Positions 8,068-15,186 are shown, numbered from the stretch's first letter. The stretch: 64,000 nt of DNA from Leptolyngbya iicbica LK (GCF_004212215.1 NZ_QVFV01000001.1:1386155-1450154); one strand, 5' to 3'. Numbers and translations: made by a program. The notes: a model not told the origin generated them from the sequence alone.

Positions 8068-8895
8068 ATGACTATGTCGCTACAACTCGCTGCCTTACCA
8101 AACTTAAGCATTCAGCACCTGGACCGCCTGCCCGATTGCCCCGCGATCTACTTTGCGATCGACGATCAGGGCCGCGTGCTCTATGTGGGGCGAGCCAAGA
8201 ACCTGGCCAACCGCTGGCGCGGCAAAGGGCATCATCGCACTGAGCAACTCAAGCGCATTCATCGGCGGCATCCGGTCACGCTGGCATGGCTCGATTGTGC
8301 AGACTGCTGCGAGCGCCTGAAGGAATTGGAAGATCAATACATCGAAGAGTTTCAGCCCCTGCTGAATGGGACCGAAGTCCCGGCGGTTAAAGTCATTCCT
8401 GCCGAAACCGTCTTGCAGCAAAGCCTGGAGAAAATTGCTAAGTACGTGGTGATTTTTGGTGTGGTTGAGCCCCCTGACGCAGAGTACCCCACCGTCATCC
8501 TCAAATATCTGGGCTGGCAAAGAGAAACCACCAATCTACGCCGCATTTTCAATGGCACAAACCGCAAGCCCTCATCGCTGTATTGGACTGAGTTTGTCCG
8601 ACGTAATCCAGGTGCTTGGTGGCGATCGCGATGCAATGGGGTGGCATTACAGCTCGGCCCCTGGATTGAGTTACCCGGTATGCCGATGCCCGTGACGGAG
8701 GCGATCGCCCGCGATCAGAACTTGCATCCTTTGGCTGGAATCCCACTCCTAACCCTGACGTCTGAAGTGCTGGAGCAGTTACTCCGAAGTGATCCCAATC
8801 TGGTGAAGAGCTATCCCAATCTGAAGCCTTATCAAGCCGACCCCATTCCGCTGGTGTGGAAAGACTTTGCAATGAAGCGGGGAAGGGATCAATGA
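8068..8895 (+). CDS. GIY-YIG nuclease-family protein
   Basis: This 275-residue protein has an N-terminal GIY-YIG fold: AIYFAI and VLYVGRAKNLANRW carry the two tyrosine motifs and the arginine, HH follows, and Glu lies in LKELEDQYI before FQPLLNG. These are the residues expected for a metal-dependent single-strand-cleaving nuclease. The C-terminal two-thirds is not a domain I recognise. It is transcribed divergently from the restriction enzyme with about 100 bases between them, so shared regulation is possible. It could be a stand-alone nuclease of the defence island or a homing-type relative. The in-frame ATG two codons downstream is an equally plausible start. Confidence 0.75.
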   Translation: MTMSLQLAALPNLSIQHLDRLPDCPAIYFAIDDQGRVLYVGRAKNLANRWRGKGHHRTEQLKRIHRRHPVTLAWLDCADCCERLKELEDQYIEEFQPLLNGTEVPAVKVIPAETVLQQSLEKIAKYVVIFGVVEPPDAEYPTVILKYLGWQRETTNLRRIFNGTNRKPSSLYWTEFVRRNPGAWWRSRCNGVALQLGPWIELPGMPMPVTEAIARDQNLHPLAGIPLLTLTSEVLEQLLRSDPNLVKSYPNLKPYQADPIPLVWKDFAMKRGRDQ

Positions 8896-9062
8896 TTTAC
8901 TCTTTCCGTTGTTTGAGCAACTCGGCGGTCGCCCCTCGCATCTACTGGCTCTTTCCAGAGATTCGTCGAGTGGCGTTGATTGCTGTTGCGAGATCGCCCC
9001 CGTGCAACGCTCCCGCTGTTGAGAATTTAGGTCTAGCTGCAACAAGCGCCAGCGCGATATCA

Positions 9063-9212
9063 CTGCGGTAACCCCGACCGCAGAGGATTCCTGCCATGAA
9101 CCCTACCGCTATCACCACCACCCGCCAAACCAACCACCAACGCCGCTTAAAAGCGATTCACCTCTGGTGAGGCTTCGCCAACGACTGCCTCAACGAACAC
9201 CTCACCACTTAA
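9063..9212 (+). other. Possible small ORF interrupted by an in-frame UGA, with leader hairpin
   Basis: The 8896-9447 stretch has no clear gene. Within it an ATG at 9096 has a good ribosome site (AGAGGA, 9084-9089) directly after a 7-bp hairpin CTGCGGT/ACCGCAG (9063-9083). The frame encodes 24 residues up to TGA at 9168-9170. It then continues in the same frame for 13 more codons (GFANDCLNEHLTT) to TAA at 9210-9212. A good terminator follows. The layout looks like a small expressed unit, but whether it is a peptide of 24 residues, a broken gene of 38, or a noncoding RNA cannot be settled. Confidence 0.3.
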
Positions 9213-9296
9213 CCCCAGTCTTGACAATCCGTCCCCAGAGTTTGGGCATTCTATAAACGCCATCTCTTGTAGATGGTCTCCTGAATGAAAGGTGGA

Positions 9297-9331
9297 GCCT
9301 CCTCAGCCGCGACAGTCTGGGGAGGCTTTTT
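9297..9331 (+). terminator. Rho-independent terminator
   Basis: The 10-bp stem GCCTCCTCAG/CTGGGGAGGC (9297-9306 and 9317-9326, one G-U pair) is followed by TTTTT. It would end transcripts from the small unit around 9096 and isolate the next DUF4278 gene. Confidence 0.75.
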
Positions 9332-9447
9332 AATGCCGCGTGCCATATCACCATTCCCCGTGGGCCAGGAAACACGTTTGGGCCAGGACGCTGTCCGTAA
9401 GCGGCTGTTTCCATAAATAACAACGCACCCACAACGGAGCCCCCACG

Positions 9448-9627
9448 ATGAAACTCTCTTTCCTTGGTCAGTCCTACGAAGCGTCCATCCATGCGGTTGA
9501 CGCCGTCGAGACCAGCGAAACTGCCATCTTCCTCGGCCAACCCTACGCCCGGAAACAGTACACCAACCGCCAACGCCAACAGCCCGCTTCTGAACTGACC
9601 TATCGCGGCATTAAGTACACCACTTAA
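9448..9627 (+). CDS. Small DUF4278 protein (copy A)
   Basis: This 59-residue protein starts MKLSFLGQSYE and ends with the family motif TYRGIKYT. It is a close paralogue of the protein at 14926-15105, with about three-quarters of residues identical. Both genes share leader elements: a CGGCTGTTTC-like stretch and the identical 14-mer AACAACGCACCCAC about 20 bases before the ATG, then GGAG. It is flanked by terminators on both sides, so it is monocistronic. DUF4278 has no established function; many members are small, abundant and stress-related in cyanobacteria. It is too short to appear in most ORF calls. Confidence 0.8.
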   Translation: MKLSFLGQSYEASIHAVDAVETSETAIFLGQPYARKQYTNRQRQQPASELTYRGIKYTT

Positions 9628-9673
9628 ACCATCAACTTATTTCTTTCCTGTTCAACCCCTATCAGACAACTCA

Positions 9674-9707
9674 AACCCCTGCACTCATCACGGCGCAGGG
9701 GTTTTTT
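9674..9707 (+). terminator. Rho-independent terminator after DUF4278 copy A
   Basis: The arms AACCCCTGC and GCAGGGGTT (9674-9682 and 9695-9703) run into TTTTTT. This is a strong intrinsic terminator 47 bases after the stop codon. Confidence 0.85.
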
Positions 9708-9784
9708 GTGGTTCTTTCACCGATCATGGCGCTCTAACCAGAGGAATATTCTGCTAGCGCAAATATTAAACAAAAGCAAATATG

Positions 9785-9823
9785 TTTACATTCTGTTACA
9801 GGTCTGTTACATTTATTTACATA
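9785..9823 (+). promoter_or_regulatory. Tandem HLR1 (RpaB-binding) boxes
   Basis: The HLR1 consensus is two (G/T)TTACA(T/A)(T/A) half-sites separated by 2 bases. Positions 9806-9823 match it exactly (GTTACATT, TA, TTTACATA). Positions 9785-9802 match except for a final GG (TTTACATT, CT, GTTACAGG). Four half-sites therefore lie within 40 bases, 33-71 bases before the ATG of the psb34-like gene. HLR1 is the known binding site of the redox/high-light response regulator RpaB, which either represses or activates photosynthesis genes depending on site position. The site match is direct; regulation of this unit is inferred. Confidence 0.75.
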
Positions 9824-9855
9824 GCAAGCGCATTTAACCCTTGGAGGTTTGGCTC

Positions 9856-10026
9856 ATGTACACCACACAACTAGACAACGGCGTTCTCAATGCATACGCA
9901 GTCGAAACAGAAGCTTATTTGGCGGAGTATCCCTCAACTGAGCAGCAGCAGCGTTACATGCTTCAAGGTGCGATGGCTAGTTTGCTTGTAACCGGTTTGT
10001 TCCTGGTGGCACTGGCGGTGAGCTAA
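9856..10026 (+). CDS. Small single-TM protein, Psb34-like photosystem II assembly factor
   Basis: This 56-residue protein has a polar N-terminal arm (LDNGVLNAYAVETEAYLAEY) and one C-terminal membrane helix (about 35-55, ending LFLVALAVS). The pattern G-x-LN-x-(F/Y)A...Y-x-AE-x-P...AVS resembles, from memory, the cyanobacterial Psb34 family, a one-helix protein bound to photosystem II assembly intermediates. The ATG at 9856 was chosen because GGAGG lies 8 bases upstream. The HLR1 boxes just upstream fit a high-light-controlled thylakoid protein. It is followed by pgr5 after 70 bases and a shared terminator, suggesting one transcript. The exact family name is less certain than the general class. 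Confidence 0.6.
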   Translation: MYTTQLDNGVLNAYAVETEAYLAEYPSTEQQQRYMLQGAMASLLVTGLFLVALAVS

Positions 10027-10096
10027 GCCCGGCTTGGCAATCATGACTCTCCTCTCCCACCGCTTCATCGTCATTTTGAATTAGAGGCTTATCCGA

Positions 10097-10294
10097 ATGT
10101 TTGCTCCTTTTATCGTCCTGACTCGTCAACTGATTGGTGACCGCAAGCTCAAGCAGATCCGTGGCCAAGCGATCGCGTTACATTCCAAAGTCATTACAAA
10201 CTTCTGCAACCGCGTCGGGATTCCTAGTAAAGAGCGGCAGGCGTTTATCCGCATGGCTCGGGACCACGGTAAGACGTTGGGGCTATTAGCCTAA
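10097..10294 (+). CDS. pgr5: PGR5-like protein of cyclic electron flow
   Basis: This 65-residue protein contains the diagnostic core RGQAIALHSKVITNFC and ends with RQAFIRMARDHGKTLGLLA. That is very similar to the end of plant PGR5, which carries the LHSQVITEFC and RQGLIRLAKKNGERLGFLA patterns. PGR5 supports antimycin-sensitive cyclic electron flow around photosystem I from ferredoxin to plastoquinone. Cyanobacterial homologues have the same compact length and no transit peptide. The site GAGG lies before the ATG. The link with a psb34-like gene and HLR1 boxes places it in a high-light unit. Confidence 0.85.
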   Translation: MFAPFIVLTRQLIGDRKLKQIRGQAIALHSKVITNFCNRVGIPSKERQAFIRMARDHGKTLGLLA

Positions 10295-10337
10295 AGCTTT
10301 CATTTTCTTCTCCTGGAGTTTGGTTTCTTGACTGTTT

Positions 10338-10373
10338 CCCCTTGCCGCGCGACAGCGGTGAGGGGATTTTTTT
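10338..10373 (+). terminator. Terminator of the psb34-like/pgr5 unit
   Basis: The arms CCCCTTGCCGC (10338-10348) and GCGGTGAGGGG (10355-10365) pair over 11 positions with two mismatch/wobble positions. They are followed by ATTTTTTT. Confidence 0.8.
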
Positions 10374-10511
10374 CTTATGTGCGCCGTATCACTCATCCTC
10401 AGAAAAACGCTGGTGAATCCTCAGACTTCTCAGGAAGCGATTAAGTCCAGCTCAGATGACGGTCAGGGGGGGCTCAGGTGGGGGGCCGACTATAGAACTC
10501 AAGATAAATCA

Positions 10512-10532
10512 GTCGCAGAAGCGACAAAGGAG
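10512..10532 (+). promoter_or_regulatory. Leader hairpin abutting the ribosome site
   Basis: GTCGC-AGAA-GCGAC (10512-10525) forms a tight stem directly joined to AAAGGAG (10526-10532), the ribosome site of the repeat protein at 10541. The stem may stabilise the mRNA 5' end or tune initiation. TATAGA at about 10490 is a possible -10 element. The function is inferred from layout only. Confidence 0.4.
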
Positions 10533-10540
10533 TTCAAACC

Positions 10541-11038
10541 ATGAAAGCTCTTGCTGTAACCCTGACCGCTCTGACCGCTGCAACGATCGCCATTGCTCCC
10601 GCGAGCTACGCTATCCCTGACTTCAGTGAATTGCGCGAAGAGAACCTGGACAAAGGCGCGATCGACTTTGATCAACTGCGTGAAGAGAACTTAGATAAAG
10701 GGGTCATCTACGAAGTAGCCGCTATTGACTTCGACGCTCTCCGCGAAGAGAACTTAGATAAAGGCGCGATCGACTTCGATGAACTTCGTGAAGAGAACTT
10801 GGATAAAGGGGCCATCTACGAAGTGGCCGCCATTGATTTTGACGCTCTCCGCGAAGAGAACCTGGACAAAGGCGCGATCGACTTCGATGAACTTCGTGAG
10901 GAGAACTTAGATAAAGGGGCCATCTACGAAGTGGCCGCCATTGATTTTGACGCTCTCCGCGAAGAGAACTTGGACAAAGGCGCGATCGACTTTGACCAAC
11001 TCCGCCAGGACAACCTTGAGAAAGATGCTGTGGCGTAA
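10541..11038 (+). CDS. Exported tandem-repeat protein (LREENLDKG repeats)
   Basis: This 165-residue protein has a clear Sec signal peptide (about 1-24, ending PASYA). The rest is eight units of the form IDFDxLREENLDKGA. Alternate units carry the extension IYEVAA, so lengths alternate 15 and 21 residues and the true period is 36 residues. Every unit is acidic and has identical spacing of charged residues, predicting a regular helical or solenoid rod. Unit 1 (IPDFSELREENLDKGA) and the last (QLRQDNLEKDAVA) are diverged caps. I do not recognise the family. The mature protein would lie in the periplasm, lumen or outside the cell. It has a strong ribosome site (AAAGGAG). The DNA of successive 108-bp periods is nearly identical, so the array is young or kept uniform. 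Confidence 0.8.
   Translation: MKALAVTLTALTAATIAIAPASYAIPDFSELREENLDKGAIDFDQLREENLDKGVIYEVAAIDFDALREENLDKGAIDFDELREENLDKGAIYEVAAIDFDALREENLDKGAIDFDELREENLDKGAIYEVAAIDFDALREENLDKGAIDFDQLRQDNLEKDAVA
10613..11023 (+). repeat. 108-bp coding tandem repeat (about 3.5 periods)
   Basis: Periods begin at about 10613, 10724, 10832 and 10940. Within each, two shorter subunits (45 and 63 bp) encode the same LREENLDKG core. Synonymous differences between periods are few, for example gacctggac/gacttagat variants. This is characteristic of expansion by replication slippage or unequal recombination. Confidence 0.9.
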
Positions 11039-11077
11039 TGGCTCGCCCGTTTGCTGTGGCGTAATGGCTCGCCCGTT
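11026..11077 (+). repeat. Perfect 26-bp tandem duplication across a stop codon
   Basis: Two exact 26-base copies (11026-11051 and 11052-11077) lie at the 3' end of the repeat-protein gene. Each contains TAATGG. In the first copy TAA is the real stop of that gene. In the second the overlapping ATG (11064) begins the next reading frame. Before duplication the two genes would have overlapped as TAATG. Confidence 0.9.
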
Positions 11078-11269
11078 AAAGCCGGAGATGGTGCGCTATC
11101 TTCACCTGCTCGATGAGCTCTGTGCTGAAGGGCGCAGCGACTCAACTCGCCACCCCACTCCCTCTAGGCCGTCGATGGCTTGGCCGCCCCCGACTCGCGA
11201 ATCGTCATCACCGACTGCTTAACGCCCACGGTGTTCCCTGCTCTACCCACAGCTTGCCAGCCCCCTTGA
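11064..11269 (+). pseudogene. Probable frameshifted small gene after the repeat protein
   Basis: The ATG at 11064 opens MARPLKPEMVRYLHLLDELC, which looks like ordinary protein, but the frame then becomes Pro/Ser/Arg-rich and ends at 11222. A second frame, shifted by two bases and following a TAG at 11165-11167, reads AVDGLAAPDSRIVITDCLTP and continues to TGA at 11267-11269. It too looks protein-like. Together they suggest a small gene of about 65-70 codons broken by an indel and a stop. I do not recognise the family. It was probably translationally coupled to the repeat-protein gene before the 26-bp duplication. Confidence 0.35.
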
Positions 11270-11294
11270 CGAACAGTCGTTAAGGGGGCTTTAT
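11259..11294 (+). terminator. Likely terminator
   Basis: AGCCCCCTT (11259-11267) pairs with AAGGGGGCT (11282-11290), and GAC/GTC pairs inside. The tail TTATTG is only weakly T-rich. It would end the repeat-protein transcript. Confidence 0.6.
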
Positions 11295-11392
11295 TGTGGT
11301 TGCATGTCTAGACTCTAGCGATCGCGCGACTTTGTGTTGCAGGGGTAAAACGTCCGCTATAGTTCTGAGAATCATGATCCAAAGACTCAGCA

Positions 11393-12484
11393 ATGGCTAA
11401 TTCTTCAGAAAAACGTGGCTTTGTGACTCTGCTGATTGGCCTCGCCAGTCTGGTACTCGTGATCGCTGGAATGCGGGCTGTTTCTGGCCTGCTCGGTCCC
11501 ATTTTGCTGTCGTTGTTTGTGGTGATGTTGACCAGTCCGTTGATGCAGTGGCTCAAAGCCCGCGGACTGCCCAATTGGCTCGCCTACACGTTAGTTCTGT
11601 TAGGGGTAATTTTTGTCGGCTTGGCACTGATTGTGTTTCTCGCGGCTTCGCTGGCGCAGCTTTCAGCCGAACTGCCCAGCTACCGCAACCGGATTGATAC
11701 CCAGATCACCGCATTTATCCAATGGCTGGATAGTATCGGCATCCAGGCCCGAGATATTCGAGATTTGGAATGGTTCCAGCCTGAGCGGATTTTGCAAGCG
11801 CTGTTTTACTTTATTTCGGCGTTGTTCGGTACGGTTTCTAATGTGGGCTTTACCCTGCTGATTTTCATCTACATGCTGGCGAGTGCGGCGAACTTTTCCA
11901 GCCGCTTGCGTTATGCATTAGCCACTACCAATCAGCCGATGCTCCAACGGTTTAGCTCTTTTTCTAGCAGCATCAGCACCTATCTCTTAATTAAGAGCTG
12001 GTTAGGCGCATTGACCGCCCTGTTGCAAGTGGTGCTCATGTGGATTTTGGGCATCGACTTTGCCGTTTTGTGGGGAGTTTTTTCCTTCCTGTTCAACTTT
12101 ATTCCCAATATCGGTTTCTATATTTCCTTGATTCCCCCCACGCTGATTGCGTTGCTGACTTTGGGCTGGGCTAAGGCTTTGATTTTTGCCGTGGGCTATA
12201 CCCTGATCAACAATTTCTTTGATATTGCGATCGCCCCTCGCTATCTCGGCAAAGGGCTGGATTTGTCGACGATTGTCACCTTTCTGGCGGTGGTCTTGTG
12301 GGCCTGGATTCTCGGTCCCATCGGGGCGTTTTTGGCGCTACCGCTCACGGTCATGGTGAAAATCTTGCTGCTGGAACCGTTTCCTGAAACCCAGCTGCTG
12401 GCGCAACTCATGGGGGCAGGAGAGGCAGGGGAGACGCCCGTTGTGGCTGTCGCCGACAGCGATCGCGAGGCTGACAACTCCTAA
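11393..12484 (+). CDS. AI-2E family (PerM-like) membrane transporter
   Basis: This 363-residue protein has about eight hydrophobic segments and the conserved AI-2E/PerM region FNFIPNIGFYISLIPP near residue 235, followed by two further helices ending near LPLTVMVKILLLEP. Family members (TqsA, YdiK, PerM) export or exchange small molecules; the substrate here is unknown and the AI-2 name should not be read literally. A soluble loop at about 90-130 (QLSAELPSYRNRIDTQI) is typical. The acidic C-terminal tail is variable. It stands alone, with a terminator before it and a convergent gene after it. Confidence 0.85.
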   Translation: MANSSEKRGFVTLLIGLASLVLVIAGMRAVSGLLGPILLSLFVVMLTSPLMQWLKARGLPNWLAYTLVLLGVIFVGLALIVFLAASLAQLSAELPSYRNRIDTQITAFIQWLDSIGIQARDIRDLEWFQPERILQALFYFISALFGTVSNVGFTLLIFIYMLASAANFSSRLRYALATTNQPMLQRFSSFSSSISTYLLIKSWLGALTALLQVVLMWILGIDFAVLWGVFSFLFNFIPNIGFYISLIPPTLIALLTLGWAKALIFAVGYTLINNFFDIAIAPRYLGKGLDLSTIVTFLAVVLWAWILGPIGAFLALPLTVMVKILLLEPFPETQLLAQLMGAGEAGETPVVAVADSDREADNS

Positions 12485-12548
12485 CGCTGGGCTCAAGTCG
12501 GTTGGCAACGGCATCCGCCGCAAAGCGTGGATGGTCGGCGGCGATGCT

Positions 12549-14456
12549 TTAGCGCTGGTAAACGAGGTGGCCGTTCATCCAGGTTTCTAAGATGGTGATC
12601 GCACTAATTTGGGAGGGCGTCACGCGCCGAGGATCGTTATCGAGGATGACGAAATCGGCGAACTTGCCGGGTTCCAGGCTGCCCACCTCATGGTCTGAGT
12701 GCAGTTGCCAGGCGGCTTCGGCAGTGACGGCCCGAATCGCCGACTCAACGGTGACGGCTTCCCAGGGGGCGAGGGCGTAGTCTGGCTCTTTTTGGGTGCG
12801 GCGGGTCACGGCCGTCTCGATCATCTGGAGGGGATTGGGATCGGTAACCATAAAGTCAGAATGGAGGGTAAAGCCCACCCCAGCGACTTCGCAACTGCGG
12901 GCGCGATCGAGCAGTTCGGCTTTTTCTTCGCCAAAAATCTCATCCCGGAAGGCAACGCCCCAGTAGTAGACATGGCCGATCAAAAAGCTAGCTGAAACGC
13001 CCAACTCCTTCATGCGGGCAATTTGCTCATCGTGGAGGATGGAACAATGCTCAATTCTGGGCCGCAGCGATCGCACGTCAATGCCCGTGGCTTGGACGGC
13101 TTCCAGGGTATCCAACACATTGTCAATGGCGCGATCGCCGTTAGCGTGAATCGCCAGTTGCCAGCCCTGTTGCGATCGCTTCGTGGCCAACCGGGTGAGC
13201 TCTTCCGGCTCGGTGTAGGCCAGGCCATAGTTGTCGGTGTTCAGGTACGGTTCTCGCTGCAGTCCGGTGTAGCCCTGGTTTGAGCCATCCGACACCAGCT
13301 TGTAACCCGCAATGCGGGCGATCGCATCCCCAGTCTGCGGCTGCAAACCCATCTCATCCCACGCATCGTCATAGGTATAAAACGGATACGCCCGAATCCG
13401 AGCCGTCAAATTGCCGGTGGCGGCGGTGGCGTTTAACACCTCTAAATCTGCTGGCCCCAGGCTAAATTCACTCATCGTCGTTAGCCCCACCTGGTTAAAC
13501 CGCGCCGCGAGATTCAGCAACGCGGCGACCGGGTCCGCATCCGCCAGGGCCGGATATCGGAACAAGACTTGCCCAAAGGCCACATTGTTTTTCATCACCC
13601 CGTTCAGGTTGCCCTCAGCATCCCGCACAAATTCTGCACCGGGCGGGTTTGCCACATCGGGAGGAATTTCCGCCGCCGCAAATGCCGCCGAGTTGGCGTA
13701 GGCCAAATGGCCCGACGCATTCAGCACAAAAATTGGGTGCTCTGTTGACACGGCATCCAGTTCGGCAAAGGTTAAGGCCTCGGGGCCAGCCTGCACCGAC
13801 GGATCAAAGTTGCGCGCCACGATCCAGTCGCCGGGGGCGGTGACCGCCGCCTGCTCGCGGAGAAAGTTCAACACTTCCTCAGTTGTGGTGAACCGAGCAA
13901 TGCCCACATACTCCATCAAGCCGGAAATGAGGGCGCCGGTCACCGCATGCACATGGGGATCGACAAACCCAGGCAACACCGTTTTACCGGCTAAATCAAC
14001 CTGCGTGGCCTGGTCGCCCGCTAACTGAAGCACCGCCTCCTGCGTCCCCACCGCCAGGATTTGATCGCCCCGGATGGCCATGGCCTCAACCACCGAAAAC
14101 TCAGCATCCACCGTGAGAATCGTGCCATTGACAAACACCGTGGTGGCGTCTGGGCTGGGGGAAACGATGGACCCCGGTGTGCTGCTGGTTGTTTCGGTCG
14201 GGGTAGATTGCGCGTGAGCAAAGGATTTGGGGCCAAAGGCCGCCGCCGCCCCGACGAGAAAGGCCCCCGATCGCATTAAATTGCGGCGACTGATGCGATC
14301 GCCCAGGGTCGAGATGTGCCCAAACACTTCATTCGTAAATGCCGTCTCTCTCGCATATTTGACCCAGGCATTCAGAGAGATGCCGCAACACCCACAGTTC
14401 AAACTGGGACGGGGCGACTGGGGATTGGACGAGGCGCTAGGTCGAGAGTGAGTCAT
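12549..14456 (-). CDS. Tat-exported amidohydrolase (YtcJ-like, amidohydrolase 3)
   Basis: This 635-residue protein has a long N-terminal lead with CGCC near residues 22-25, then a twin-arginine signal (SRRNLMRSGAFLVGAAAAF, about 56-74). The amidohydrolase domain then begins at FVNGTILTVD. The metal-binding entry motif is DPHVHA, and EHCS and the final SLEPGKFADFVILD are typical of the YtcJ group. These enzymes hydrolyse amide or formamide bonds, but substrates are rarely known. The Tat motif is unusually far from the Met; either the first 50 residues are an N-region extension or translation begins at MRSG or another internal Met. The start is therefore uncertain. Confidence 0.82.
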   Translation of the reverse strand: MTHSRPSASSNPQSPRPSLNCGCCGISLNAWVKYARETAFTNEVFGHISTLGDRISRRNLMRSGAFLVGAAAAFGPKSFAHAQSTPTETTSSTPGSIVSPSPDATTVFVNGTILTVDAEFSVVEAMAIRGDQILAVGTQEAVLQLAGDQATQVDLAGKTVLPGFVDPHVHAVTGALISGLMEYVGIARFTTTEEVLNFLREQAAVTAPGDWIVARNFDPSVQAGPEALTFAELDAVSTEHPIFVLNASGHLAYANSAAFAAAEIPPDVANPPGAEFVRDAEGNLNGVMKNNVAFGQVLFRYPALADADPVAALLNLAARFNQVGLTTMSEFSLGPADLEVLNATAATGNLTARIRAYPFYTYDDAWDEMGLQPQTGDAIARIAGYKLVSDGSNQGYTGLQREPYLNTDNYGLAYTEPEELTRLATKRSQQGWQLAIHANGDRAIDNVLDTLEAVQATGIDVRSLRPRIEHCSILHDEQIARMKELGVSASFLIGHVYYWGVAFRDEIFGEEKAELLDRARSCEVAGVGFTLHSDFMVTDPNPLQMIETAVTRRTQKEPDYALAPWEAVTVESAIRAVTAEAAWQLHSDHEVGSLEPGKFADFVILDNDPRRVTPSQISAITILETWMNGHLVYQR

Positions 14457-14925
14457 GGTTACTGGGCCTGCCGTTCAGGCTCTTGAGACGGTGGTTGTTT
14501 CGGAGATGCGATTCTCGATTAAACCAAATCGTGGTCTATCCGGTCGCAAGATTATTCACGATGTTTACAAATCGGCCTGTCCAGATAAGTCGTCGGAGCG
14601 GGTCCCCAGGGACGGCGCGATCGCTCCCTCCAGGACGCGATCGCGTCCTCCCTACCGACGCTAAGATCCGCTGTTCGTTGTATTTCGGACAGCGCTGGTG
14701 CAGACAATCTGAGAGAAGGGTAGCCAGCAGTGATGGTTGCGTGCTTCAAGCGATCGCGCCCCTGCTGGGAATGCTGACCTAACGCCTGCCATCCCTAATC
14801 AGACCACGGGCGGTTGAAACCAATATCACACTGCCCGGTGAGCAAGAACACACTTTTGTGCCAGCAAGCTGGCGGAAAGCCGCTGTTTCTATCCTTAACA
14901 ACGCACCCACTAAGGAGCTACCACA
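14457..14925. other. Gene-free stretch with palindrome and DUF4278 leader
   Basis: No gene was seen. It holds a 16-bp perfect palindrome, GGACGCGATCGCGTCC (14633-14648), built around a HIP1 core, with other HIP1 octamers close by. Its right end (about 14869-14925) is the leader of DUF4278 copy B and matches that of copy A, including the 14-mer AACAACGCACCCAC. Confidence 0.5.
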
Positions 14926-15105
14926 ATGAAACTTTCCTTCCTCGGCCAATCCTACGAAACCTCCATCCATGCGGTTGACGCCGTCGAGACTAGCGAAACC
15001 GCCACCTTCCTCGGCAAGCCTTATCACCGCAAGCAATACACCGTTAACCAACGCCATCAGCCCAGCACCGAAATGACCTATCGCGGTGTCCGCTACACCG
15101 CTTAG
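14926..15105 (+). CDS. Small DUF4278 protein (copy B)
   Basis: This 59-residue protein (MKLSFLGQSYE...TYRGVRYTA) is a paralogue of the protein at 9448-9627 and has the same length and similar leader and downstream terminator. Conservation covers the N-terminal 30 residues almost completely (IHAVDAVETSETA is identical). The two loci therefore arose by duplication of a whole transcription unit about 5.5 kb apart. The function is unknown. GGAG lies 9 bases before the ATG. It is too short for standard ORF cut-offs but well supported by the paralogue. Confidence 0.8.
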   Translation: MKLSFLGQSYETSIHAVDAVETSETATFLGKPYHRKQYTVNQRHQPSTEMTYRGVRYTA

Positions 15106-15151
15106 ATCCAGCTTTTTTGCTTTCCTCCTGCTCAACATAACCAGACAACTC

Positions 15152-15186
15152 ACGCCCCTCTCCAGTCACGGAAAGGGGCGTTTTTT
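15152..15186 (+). terminator. Terminator after DUF4278 copy B
   Basis: ACGCCCCT (15152-15159) pairs with AGGGGCGT (15174-15181) and runs into a T6 tract. Confidence 0.85.

Noticed and set aside
8892-9071. 59-codon frame overlapping the GIY-YIG stop by ATGA
   Set aside because: Composition is unlike a conserved protein and no family features are visible; the overlap alone is not enough.
9202-9579. Antisense frame of 125 codons over DUF4278 copy A, similar to one at 14779-15153
   Set aside because: The two antisense proteins resemble each other only because the sense genes are paralogues; they have no domain features and cross the sense terminators.
10613-11023. Regular repeats as a possible CRISPR array
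   Set aside because: Units are contiguous, lie in one open frame with a signal peptide and have no unique spacers.
11308-11574. Minus-strand frame over the start of the AI-2E gene
   Set aside because: It is a shadow of the transporter start, without a start context or domain.
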